Shown here in pieces: positions 51,338 to 60,415 of a stretch of 64,000 nt of DNA; the first letter of the stretch is position 1, and the number at the start of each line of letters is the position of its first letter. This DNA is from Bacteroidota bacterium (GTDB taxonomy: Bacteria > Bacteroidota > Ignavibacteria > UBA10030): the NCBI GenBank assembly GCA_026416125.1, contig JAOAFT010000002.1, forward strand, positions 150,773 to 214,772, written 5' to 3'. The translations under genes were made by a program, and so were the position numbers. Below the pieces are notes generated by a model. The model was not told the DNA's origin, ran no database searches, and saw only the letters and a program-made list of their open reading frames with translations.

Positions 51338-51918
51338 ACCTTGCAATGTTCGCACTTATCATAGGATTCTCTGCACCCCTGTACGCTCAAACTATCCGAC
51401 AACCCATTCAAGAAGAGGTACAACGATACCCAAAACTCGAAATTCAAGACCTTTACAAATTTGCCTACCAAGCTGCAATGGGCAATGCTCACTTTGTGCG
51501 CGATTCAGGAACCATCGCAGACGACGTCCTCCATCAACTTTCTCGCATCAACGCATCACCCCATGAACCACTATTCATTGCTCTCACCACTGACAAGCGT
51601 ATTGTTCGTCTTTCACTCCGCACAGCGAAATACTATGGTATACCACCAACAGCTATTATAAATGCAATTCTCCACACTGCTCGGAATGTGAAACCATCAA
51701 AAACACTCCTCGAAACATTCCTTATGGATATAGAAAAGCTTGCTGATGATTCCCTTCTTCCTTTCTCCCATACTGCAGTCCGGACATATTTTCAACGTAT
51801 GAAAGAACAACAGTATCCACCAGTCCACCATTCTAAAACATTCATTGAAACATACGATCCTGTATACTACATCATCGATGGAACACTATGTGAAACACTC
51901 CTGAAGAGTATACGATGA
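51334..51918 (+). CDS. Secreted protein of unknown function
   Basis: MNLAMFALIIGFSAPLYAQ signal peptide from ATG 51334 (ORF opens at 51316); LEIQDLYKFAYQAAMGNAHFVRD. Confidence 0.75.
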   Translation: MNLAMFALIIGFSAPLYAQTIRQPIQEEVQRYPKLEIQDLYKFAYQAAMGNAHFVRDSGTIADDVLHQLSRINASPHEPLFIALTTDKRIVRLSLRTAKYYGIPPTAIINAILHTARNVKPSKTLLETFLMDIEKLADDSLLPFSHTAVRTYFQRMKEQQYPPVHHSKTFIETYDPVYYIIDGTLCETLLKSIR

Positions 51919-51958
51919 ACATTATGTTCAAAGCGTTTGTTAGAACTCTACGTAAAAA

Positions 51959-51975
51959 TCCTACTCATAGTAGGA
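51959..51975. repeat. Perfect inverted repeat TCCTACT-CAT-AGTAGGA
   Basis: 7-nt arms, 3-nt loop, about 40 nt after the stop at 51918; possible transcript 3' hairpin. Confidence 0.6.
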
Positions 51976-52466
51976 CACTATGAAAACTCTGCCGCAATGT
52001 TATTTAGTTCCCCTATCACTCTTTCCATAATGAACTCATACAAACGGCATCTATATTGTATTGCTTCCCCTGAGAACAAATAAGATTTGAGAGGCGAGTA
52101 CTCTTTCCCGAGTGCATATTTTCAACCAATTAGCAACTGACCGCTTCCCGTGGATCCAGTAACCAACATAATCCCTTGTAGATTGAACTGAAGTAACAAG
52201 TAACGAGGAACTTCCTTTGTAAACAACGGAGTTACGAACAAAAACACGCATAGCGCCTGGTATACACGCTTCTTTCATCTAAACATGCAACTCAAAGAAT
52301 TCGATCTTTCGAAACACAGAGACGTTTCACTATCAACTGCAGTCAACACTTGAATTCGTACGTAGCTCCAGGATGTGACAACTTGGCCCCGAGAAAAATT
52401 GCACCATTTGATGGAAAGTTTTTCGTACATTACTAGTAAGTTGTGTTGTTCTATTGGAGTTAGTAC

Positions 52467-53720
52467 ATGGCACCAGTAAAAGTTAAAGTACCAAAAGAGA
52501 CTCTTCCGTTTTTTGACAGATTAATGTATGAGGTTAACTATCGACTTAAAAAAGTCGAAGACCTCGATATTGCAGGGAAATCAGTTCCACGGTACTATGG
52601 TGAATTTTGGACATCAAAACAACGACAGGCTCACTCACTCCACGAAATCTCATATCGTGCATGTTTTAAACCACAACTTCCAGGATTTTTCGTTGAGCAT
52701 CTTTCAAATCCTGGTGATGTGGTGTATGATCCATTCAGTGGTCGAGGAACAACAATTCTTGAAGCTGCTTTATTGGAACGAACTGTCATTTCAAATGACA
52801 TTAACCCACTGTCCCGCATTCTTACAGAACCACGACTCTCCCCACCACAGTACACTGAGGTTGAACAACGATTGAAAGAAATTCCGATTTCCGAAAAGGC
52901 AGAAGCTGACATTGACTTGTCGATGTTCTACGATAAGCGTACCGAAAGTGAAATTGTCTCCCTCCGTACATACCTTCAAAAACGTCGCGATTTTGGTGAA
53001 GAAGATTCGATCGATAAATGGATTCGGATGGTTGCAACGAACAGGCTTACAGGGCATTCTGGTGGTTTCTTTTCTGTGTACTCTCTGCCACCTAACCAGG
53101 CAGTATCACCTGAAAGGCAGAAAAAAATCAATGAACGTCTGGGACAAAAACCAGAGTACCGTGATACTCGCGCAATTATCTTAAAGAAAACACGGTCTCT
53201 CCTAAAGGATGTAACAGCGTTTGATCGGACAATACTCCAAAGAGCAGCACAAACAGCCCGATTCTTTTCACAAGATGCTCGTGAAACAAAGAGTATCAAA
53301 GCTAACTCTGTACAACTCACAGTAACCTCACCACCGTTTCTCGATGTAGTCAATTATGTACAAGACAATTGGTTACGATGTTGGTTCAATGCCATTGACG
53401 TTGAAGAAATTAGCAAAACAGTAACTCTCCTGCGTACAATTGATGAATGGTCTGCAGTATTGTTCGGTGTCTTTCGCGAACTCTATCGCATTACAAAACC
53501 TCGTGGATTTGTTGCCTTCGAAGTGGGTGAAGTGAAGCGTTCTCTCCATCTCGATGAACATGTGGTACCGCTTGGCATAAAAGCGGGATTCACTTGTCTC
53601 GGTATCTATGTCAACGATCAACGTTTCACCAAGACTTCACGAATTTGGGGCATCAACAATAATGAGAAAGGAACAAATACAAACAGAATAGTTCTCTTTC
53701 GAAAAACAGAGAAGGGATAA
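52467..53720 (+). CDS. Site-specific DNA methyltransferase, amino-methylating, apparently orphan
   Basis: SAM motif DVVYDPFSGRGTTILEAALLERTVISNDINPL; catalytic motif TSPPFLDVVNYVQDNW. Confidence 0.87.
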   Translation: MAPVKVKVPKETLPFFDRLMYEVNYRLKKVEDLDIAGKSVPRYYGEFWTSKQRQAHSLHEISYRACFKPQLPGFFVEHLSNPGDVVYDPFSGRGTTILEAALLERTVISNDINPLSRILTEPRLSPPQYTEVEQRLKEIPISEKAEADIDLSMFYDKRTESEIVSLRTYLQKRRDFGEEDSIDKWIRMVATNRLTGHSGGFFSVYSLPPNQAVSPERQKKINERLGQKPEYRDTRAIILKKTRSLLKDVTAFDRTILQRAAQTARFFSQDARETKSIKANSVQLTVTSPPFLDVVNYVQDNWLRCWFNAIDVEEISKTVTLLRTIDEWSAVLFGVFRELYRITKPRGFVAFEVGEVKRSLHLDEHVVPLGIKAGFTCLGIYVNDQRFTKTSRIWGINNNEKGTNTNRIVLFRKTEKG

Positions 53721-53724
53721 CTCT

Positions 53725-54573
53725 ATGAATTTTCAGCGTACTATTCGAGCCATTATCCGTCGTGCGCTCGACGAAGATATTGGGAGCGGTGATCTTACTT
53801 CGCTATGTACTATTCCCCCTTCACTTATACTCACTGGTGACTTGATTGCGAAAAGTGATGGAGTTATTGCAGGCCTCAATGTTGCGTACGAAACTTTTAA
53901 AATGCTCGATCGACACGTACACGTTAAATCATATGCTAAGGAAGGGAACCGTATTAAGAAAGGTCAACGTATCGCTACCATCACAGGTAAAGGACGAGCC
54001 CTTCTTTCAGCCGAACGAACGGCACTAAATTTTCTCCAACGAATGTCTGGCATTGCTACACTAACACGGACATATGTTGACGCTGTGAAAGGAACCGGTG
54101 CTCAAATAATGGACACACGAAAAACAGCTCCAGGTCTCCGCATCCTCGATAAGCTTGCAGTCCAGTATGGCGGTGGTGTCAATCATCGCTTTGGTCTTTA
54201 TGATATGGTCCTTATCAAAGATAACCACATTGCAGCTGCTGGAGGAATTACCCAAGCAGTAACTCAAGTATGGTCAAAAAACCTTAAAAATGTGGCAATC
54301 GAAGTCGAAGTACGAACTCTCGATGAACTCCGTGAAGCTATTTCATTGAAAGTTGACAGAATCATGCTCGATAATATGGATATTCCAACACTTCGAAAAG
54401 CCGTTGAAATCACTGCTGGACGTATTCCTCTTGAAGCATCTGGAAACGTTTCACTTGAAACCGTCGTCGAAATAGCACAAACGGGAGTAGATATGATATC
54501 GATTGGAGCACTTACACATTCCGTAAAAGCACTCGATCTAAGTTTTACTATACGGAAAAGGACACAACTATGA
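53725..54573 (+). CDS. nadC: Nicotinate-nucleotide diphosphorylase (carboxylating)
   Basis: ALDEDIGSGDLTS, ERTALNFLQRMSGIATLT, DTRKTAPGLRILDKLAVQYGGGVNHRFGLYDMVLIKDNHI. Confidence 0.97.
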   Translation: MNFQRTIRAIIRRALDEDIGSGDLTSLCTIPPSLILTGDLIAKSDGVIAGLNVAYETFKMLDRHVHVKSYAKEGNRIKKGQRIATITGKGRALLSAERTALNFLQRMSGIATLTRTYVDAVKGTGAQIMDTRKTAPGLRILDKLAVQYGGGVNHRFGLYDMVLIKDNHIAAAGGITQAVTQVWSKNLKNVAIEVEVRTLDELREAISLKVDRIMLDNMDIPTLRKAVEITAGRIPLEASGNVSLETVVEIAQTGVDMISIGALTHSVKALDLSFTIRKRTQL

Positions 54574-55628
54574 CAGTAGATGAGCTCTATAGAATACTCA
54601 AAGCAAAACTCCGGGACATAGTTCCTGACATTGAACTTCGCTATAAAGCGGAACTTGCTGTTCAAATCCTTACGCTGAAGAAAGAACGGAATGCACTTAT
54701 CCTTGGCCACAATTACATGGAACCTGCGCTTTTCCATTCAATTCCTGACATTACAGGTGATTCACTTGAACTTTCCAGGGCAGCGGCACGAGCCACCCAA
54801 GATATTATCGTATTCTGTGGCGTCCGATTTATGGCAGAGACAGCGAAAATACTTTCCCCTCAGAAAACTGTACTTTTGCCAGCAAAGAAAGCTGGCTGCT
54901 CTCTTGCAGACGGCATTACTGCCAACGATGTCAGAAGACTTAAAGAACAATATCCTGGAGTGCCTGTTGTTAGTTACGTTAACACAAGCGCAGAAGTTAA
55001 AGCTGAATCTGATGTGTGCTGCACTTCGAGTAATGCTGTTGCTGTTGTCGAATCTTTAAAAGCTGACACGGTCATTTTCCTCCCCGATGAGTATCTCGCA
55101 CGAAATGTTGCTTTAGAAACCGGTCGCCACATTATATTCCCAACGAAAGGAGATCCTCTCCCTGACACAACTCTTGAGAAAGTGATGATCGGGTGGCACG
55201 CACGGTGCGAAGTCCATGAAAAGTACACAGTTGACGACATAAAGAACGTCCGTCAACAATTCCCCGATGTTGTTATCCTTGCTCACCCAGAATGCAGTCC
55301 TGAGGTAACAGCAGCTGCAGACTTCACTGGTAGTACTTCTGCCATGATTCAATACATTGAGCGCACAAATGCACCTCGCTACCTGCTCCTGACAGAATGC
55401 TCCATGGGAGACAACATTGCCGGCGCACATCCCGAAAAAGAAATGCTACGTCTCTGCTCAATGCGATGCCCTCACATGAATGAAATTACGTTGCAAGATA
55501 CACTCGATTCTTTAAAATATACTCGTTACATTATCAACGTGCCGGAAGAAATTCGGGTACGTGCATACCGTGCATTAGAACGGATGCTCGCAATTGGCCC
55601 AACTGTTCCGAATAAACCTTTAGACTAA
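54570..55628 (+). CDS. nadA: Quinolinate synthase
   Basis: ALILGHNYMEPALFHSIPDITGDSLELS, VFCGVRFMAETAKILSP, AHPECSPEV, TECSMGDNI, MRCPHMNEITL. Confidence 0.97.
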   Translation: MTVDELYRILKAKLRDIVPDIELRYKAELAVQILTLKKERNALILGHNYMEPALFHSIPDITGDSLELSRAAARATQDIIVFCGVRFMAETAKILSPQKTVLLPAKKAGCSLADGITANDVRRLKEQYPGVPVVSYVNTSAEVKAESDVCCTSSNAVAVVESLKADTVIFLPDEYLARNVALETGRHIIFPTKGDPLPDTTLEKVMIGWHARCEVHEKYTVDDIKNVRQQFPDVVILAHPECSPEVTAAADFTGSTSAMIQYIERTNAPRYLLLTECSMGDNIAGAHPEKEMLRLCSMRCPHMNEITLQDTLDSLKYTRYIINVPEEIRVRAYRALERMLAIGPTVPNKPLD

Positions 55629-57206
55629 ATGCGTACACTGGACGAATGCGTTGAAACAGATGTCCTGGTCATAGGCACTGGTATCGCTGGCTGCATTGTC
55701 GCTCTTGAACTAGCTGATGCAGGTATCCATGTCACCCTCGTGACACGGTGTTCTCAACCAAACGAGTCAAATACAATGTATGCCCAAGGGGGCATCATTT
55801 TCACTGGCCCCGGTGATTCTCCAGAACTCCTCTCAGAAGACATACAAAACGCAGGTGCAAACATTTGCAATCCACGTGCTGTTACAATTCTTTCACAGGA
55901 AGGTCCATCCCTCGTACAAAAACTTCTCATAGAAAAGTATGGAGTCCCTTTCGATCGTACACCAACCGGTGAACTTGCACTTACGCGGGAAGGTGGACAT
56001 TCCGTAGCTCGTATCATTCACGTTTCGGATATGACTGGAAGCGCAATTGAAAACAAACTTATCGATGCTGTTTTAAACAACACTAACATTACTCTCTATA
56101 CAGAAACTACCGCTGTCGATCTCTTAACTCCAGCACACCACGCATACAATCGTTTAACAGTGTATGATCCCCCACGGTGTGTTGGGGCATATGTACTCAA
56201 CCAAAACACAGGACTTGTTCATCGGATACTTTCTCGTATGACGGTACTTGCCACCGGCGGAATTGGCCAAATATACCTTCGTACAACAAACCCACCAAGT
56301 GCACGTGGCGACGGTTTAGCAATGGCACATCGAGCAGGTGCTCGAACAATAAATTGTGAGTATGTTCAGTTTCATCCAACTGCATTCTATCAAGAACATG
56401 GTCCGTGCTTCTTAATCACAGAAGCCCTTCGTGGCGCTGGAGCAAGGCTCATCAACCAAAAAGGTGAACCTTTTATGGAGCGATATGATCCAGATTGGAA
56501 AGACCTTGCACCCCGTGACGTTGTAGCCCGAAGCATTCACCAAGAAATGCTTTTCCAAAACACCCCGAATGTGTACCTCGACGCAGCCTCGTACATTCCT
56601 GCCAATACACTGAAATCACAATTCCCGTATATCTACTCACGCTGCCTCGAGGCAGGTATTGACATCACTCAAGAACCCATACCTGTCGTACCGGCAGCCC
56701 ACTACTTCTGTGGAGGTGTATGGGTTGATGAGTGGGGTCAATCAACAATTAAAAATCTTTATGCAATCGGCGAAGTTTCTTGTACCGGTCTCCATGGTGC
56801 GAACCGTCTTGCTAGCACGTCGCTCCTTGAAGGACTCGTGTGGGGATACCGAGCAGCTAAACATATTCAACACACCATTCACGAAATTCAGCCTTTCCCT
56901 GCAGAACAAATTCCCCCATGGGAAGAAACGGGAACAACATTACCTGACTCCGCTCTTATTGCACAAGACATGAGTGTTATTAAACATATCATGTGGAATT
57001 ACACAGGTCTTATTCGAACAGTTGATCGACTCCAACGTGCACTCCGCGAACTTCTTCACCTTGAAACTGAAATTCAGCGTTTCTACCGTGCTGTAAAGCT
57101 TAACGATAGCATCATTGGGTTACGAAATGCAATTCGTTCGGCGATTATCATTACAACTGCCGCATGGGCAAACAAGAAAAGTATCGGATGCCACTACAGA
57201 GCGTAG
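55629..57206 (+). CDS. nadB: L-aspartate oxidase
   Basis: DVLVIGTGIAGCIVALELADAG, MYAQGGI, GGHSVARIIHVSDMTG, ATGGIGQIYLRTTNPPSARGDGLAMAHRAGA, VQFHPTAFY, GLHGANRLASTSLLEGLVWG. Confidence 0.97.
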   Translation: MRTLDECVETDVLVIGTGIAGCIVALELADAGIHVTLVTRCSQPNESNTMYAQGGIIFTGPGDSPELLSEDIQNAGANICNPRAVTILSQEGPSLVQKLLIEKYGVPFDRTPTGELALTREGGHSVARIIHVSDMTGSAIENKLIDAVLNNTNITLYTETTAVDLLTPAHHAYNRLTVYDPPRCVGAYVLNQNTGLVHRILSRMTVLATGGIGQIYLRTTNPPSARGDGLAMAHRAGARTINCEYVQFHPTAFYQEHGPCFLITEALRGAGARLINQKGEPFMERYDPDWKDLAPRDVVARSIHQEMLFQNTPNVYLDAASYIPANTLKSQFPYIYSRCLEAGIDITQEPIPVVPAAHYFCGGVWVDEWGQSTIKNLYAIGEVSCTGLHGANRLASTSLLEGLVWGYRAAKHIQHTIHEIQPFPAEQIPPWEETGTTLPDSALIAQDMSVIKHIMWNYTGLIRTVDRLQRALRELLHLETEIQRFYRAVKLNDSIIGLRNAIRSAIIITTAAWANKKSIGCHYRA

Positions 57207-57338
57207 AATGCAGAATATATTGTACGCACTCGAGCACACACGGGTTGCAATGCACCTGCACGACAATGAGCACAATGCTCGTTACATCGGTTCAAAACAA
57301 TGTTTCGGTATCTATCAGTATCTATAAGGAGATCTCGT

Positions 57339-57698
57339 ATGATTTCTCACCTCGATCACTTCCGTGAGTACAGACAACGAATGAATGAACGCATCATGAA
57401 TATTAATCATCGTGGGATTAAACGCTTTTTCAATCTCGATACCCAAGCATACACAGATGGTGCCCTCGACGCAAAAACCAAAGAACTTCTTGGGCTCGTT
57501 GCATCGTGTGTACTTCGATGCAACGACTGTATCGACTATCACCTCATCCAATGCGTCAAAGCTGGTTGGACGGATGAAGAATTGTACGATGCTCTCAATG
57601 TTGCCCTCGTTATTGGCGGAAGCATCTTCATACCACACCTTCGCCATGCTATCGAGACACTCGATATTCTCCGGAATGAACAAAGACAACAGTTGTAA
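57339..57698 (+). CDS. Carboxymuconolactone decarboxylase/AhpD-family protein
   Basis: LDAKTKELLGLVASCVLRCNDCIDYHLIQCVKAGWTDEEL (CxxCxxxH); ATG 57339 inside ORF 57300. Confidence 0.92.
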   Translation: MISHLDHFREYRQRMNERIMNINHRGIKRFFNLDTQAYTDGALDAKTKELLGLVASCVLRCNDCIDYHLIQCVKAGWTDEELYDALNVALVIGGSIFIPHLRHAIETLDILRNEQRQQL

Positions 57699-57725
57699 TC
57701 AGCATTCAAAACGTCTGGGTTATCA

Positions 57726-59798
57726 ATGAAATTCAGTCACTTACTATTCATCGGTATGGTTATTCCTATGGTACCAATGATTTCACATGCGAAGCAATCA
57801 CTCCCTTGGATGAACAGTACACTTTCGGCTCTCTCGAGAGAACTCACTGAACAGTATGGAACACAACAACAACAACGCATCCAACGTGGACTTGAGCAAG
57901 TTGCTCGATACTGGACCACTGAGGATGGTGATTCAATTGTATTCATAAACTTTGTTCGAAAGTACTTTGCCGGTACACCAGAGGTTCTCGACACACTCTT
58001 TTCGAAATGTGAATTCTACTTAGAACCACTTTTCGGATACATGGAAGAAATTACACGAAAACTCCGCGAACACATCGAACTTGATCGGGGCCCCATAACT
58101 CCAATTGACGAGCTATTCGGATCGTATGCACCAAATGCACACATCACAGAGGATTTCTTTAGAAATAAAATAGCATTTGCAGTATTACTAAACTTTCCCC
58201 TCACAACAGTCGAGGAACGATTAAACAATGGATTGTCCTGGACACGCAGACAATGGGCTGAAGTACGACTTGCACAACTCTTTGCTTACCGTATCCCTGC
58301 AACCGCATATCAAGCATTAGCAGAAGCTGCTTCCATTGCAGATCAATACATTTCAGAATACAATATTTTCATGCACCATGTACTCGATGAACAAGGAGAG
58401 CGACCATTTCCACCAGGGATGCGTTTGCTCTCACACTGGAATCTTCGAGATGAACTAAAAGCACAGTATTCCTCGCCAAAAGGAGGTATAGCAAAACAGC
58501 GTCTCATACAAAAAATTATGGAACGCATCGTTACACAAACAATTCCTGCAAGTGTTATTAATAATCCTACTGTAGACTGGAATCCATTTACAAACACTGT
58601 AACTCCGACGAAGGTTTTCGATGTACCTCAGAGTTCTATAGCAGTAGTTCAAAGTACATTCGAACGGGAACCAGATACACGATATGCAATGCTCCTCAAA
58701 ACATTTCAAGCTGCACGGGGACTTGATCCCTACTGCCCGCTAGCTCCCTCGCACATGGCACGTCGTTTCAATGAAGAACGAGAAATACCCGAACTATATG
58801 TACGTTACCTTCTCGAAAGTATTCTCTCATCACCTGTCGTACCACGAGTAGCGAAGCTTATCGAACATCGACTACAACGCCCCCTCGAACCATTCGATAT
58901 TTGGTACAATGGATTCAAACCACAATCAAAGTTTACGCAAGAAGAGCTCGACCAACGTGTCCAACAGAAATATCCATCGCTCGACGCTTTCACAACCGAT
59001 GTTCCAAACATACTTATAACTCTTGGATTTGATGAATCTACTGCTCATACGATCGCTTCCCACCTTACCGTTGAAGCAGCTCGTGGTGCTGGTCACGCTG
59101 CTGGCGCAGCGATGCGCACTGCAAAAGCTCGGCTCCGCACGCGAGTTGGTTCCAATGGGATGAACTATAAAAGCTTCAATATTGCGATGCATGAACTCGG
59201 TCACAACGTCGAACAAATCCTCTCGCTCAACAAAATCGATTTCTACTTCCTCAACGGGGTACCAAACGTAGCTTTCACAGAAGCAATTGCGTTTCTCTTT
59301 CAATCAAGGGATCTTGAAATTCTTGGCTTGCAGAACAACGATCCAATTGCAGACGCACTCTTCACACTCAATGACTTCTGGGCAACATACGAAATTGCTG
59401 GTGTTGCATTGGTTGACATGGATGTGTGGCGATGGATGTATGAGCACCCTACTGCAACACCTGAAGAACTTCGAGAAGCTACATTAGCAATTGCCCGAAA
59501 GATTTGGAATACATACTACGCTCCCATTTTCAATAGAAGAGATATCGAGCTCCTTGCTATCTACTCCCACCTCATTGATGCGTTTCTCTACCTTCCCGAC
59601 TACCCACTAGGACACATCATAGCCCATCAGATAGAAGAGTACATTAGCAAACATCCGCCATTTGGAAAACAAATTGTGCGTATGGTAACTTTTGGAAAAT
59701 TATCGCCTCAACTTTGGATGAAACACGCGACAGGACAAGAACTTTCTGTAAAGCCTTTCATTCAAGCAACTGAAAATGCATTAAAATACTTTGAGTAA
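57726..59798 (+). CDS. Exported protein with HELGH zinc-metallopeptidase motif, uncharacterised
   Basis: N-terminal signal-like MKFSHLLFIGMVIPMVPMISHA; NIAMHELGHNVEQIL then NVAFTEAIAFLFQ. Confidence 0.8.
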   Translation: MKFSHLLFIGMVIPMVPMISHAKQSLPWMNSTLSALSRELTEQYGTQQQQRIQRGLEQVARYWTTEDGDSIVFINFVRKYFAGTPEVLDTLFSKCEFYLEPLFGYMEEITRKLREHIELDRGPITPIDELFGSYAPNAHITEDFFRNKIAFAVLLNFPLTTVEERLNNGLSWTRRQWAEVRLAQLFAYRIPATAYQALAEAASIADQYISEYNIFMHHVLDEQGERPFPPGMRLLSHWNLRDELKAQYSSPKGGIAKQRLIQKIMERIVTQTIPASVINNPTVDWNPFTNTVTPTKVFDVPQSSIAVVQSTFEREPDTRYAMLLKTFQAARGLDPYCPLAPSHMARRFNEEREIPELYVRYLLESILSSPVVPRVAKLIEHRLQRPLEPFDIWYNGFKPQSKFTQEELDQRVQQKYPSLDAFTTDVPNILITLGFDESTAHTIASHLTVEAARGAGHAAGAAMRTAKARLRTRVGSNGMNYKSFNIAMHELGHNVEQILSLNKIDFYFLNGVPNVAFTEAIAFLFQSRDLEILGLQNNDPIADALFTLNDFWATYEIAGVALVDMDVWRWMYEHPTATPEELREATLAIARKIWNTYYAPIFNRRDIELLAIYSHLIDAFLYLPDYPLGHIIAHQIEEYISKHPPFGKQIVRMVTFGKLSPQLWMKHATGQELSVKPFIQATENALKYFE

Positions 59799-59952
59799 CT
59801 GGCATATTCTGTTTTCGGTACCTTGCAGTAACTCACATGCTTCATCAGGCGAAAACATCAATACAATATAGACTCAATATTCTCCGAAAGATCTGAATCT
59901 ACAAATAATTCCATGGCATCACATTAATAAACACATGAAAGGGAAAAATATT

Positions 59953-60177
59953 ATGAAATGTAATATGGGATTAGTAGACAGAATAGTGCGATTAATAGCT
60001 GCCATAGTTTTCGGCTTACTGTATTACTATGAAGTTGTTAGCGGTCCATTCGGTATTGTTCTTTTAGTTATTGGTGGTACCTTCATTATTACAAGCGCAG
60101 TAGGTTATTGTCCACTGTATGTACCATTGAGAATTTCAACTGTGTGCTCAAAACCGTCTAACAACTCTCCACAGTAA
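59953..60177 (+). CDS. DUF2892/YgaP-like small membrane protein
   Basis: MKCNMGLVDRIVRLIAAIVFGLLYYYEVV ... FIITSAVGYCPLYVPLRIST. Confidence 0.85.
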   Translation: MKCNMGLVDRIVRLIAAIVFGLLYYYEVVSGPFGIVLLVIGGTFIITSAVGYCPLYVPLRISTVCSKPSNNSPQ

Positions 60178-60383
60178 AGTAATAGGAATGATACTGAGCT
60201 CTGTTTCTGTTCGATGTATATTAAACAGAATGTCAAGGTACATTTCCAGGGGTAATCTCTACCTCTCAGGTACTTAGCATACAAAGATTAATTTAATGAA
60301 CCACGATTATCTTGAAGTAGGTGAAGATTTTACCTCTATTCCTTCAACCACCATAAATATCTTTTACTTTTCAAAAATTTATG

Positions 60384-60391
60384 TATATTGC
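60384..60391 (+). promoter_or_regulatory. Putative -10 element TATATTGC upstream of cydA
   Basis: TAnnTT-type octamer about 24 nt before the cydA ATG. Confidence 0.3.
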
Positions 60392-60415
60392 TCCTAAACA
60401 ATTGAAGGAGTTGCT

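Noticed and set aside
57862-57879. (ACA)n-like microsatellite ACACAACAACAACAAC
   Set aside because: It encodes a short Gln run within the HELGH protein; no frame disruption or phase-variation signature.
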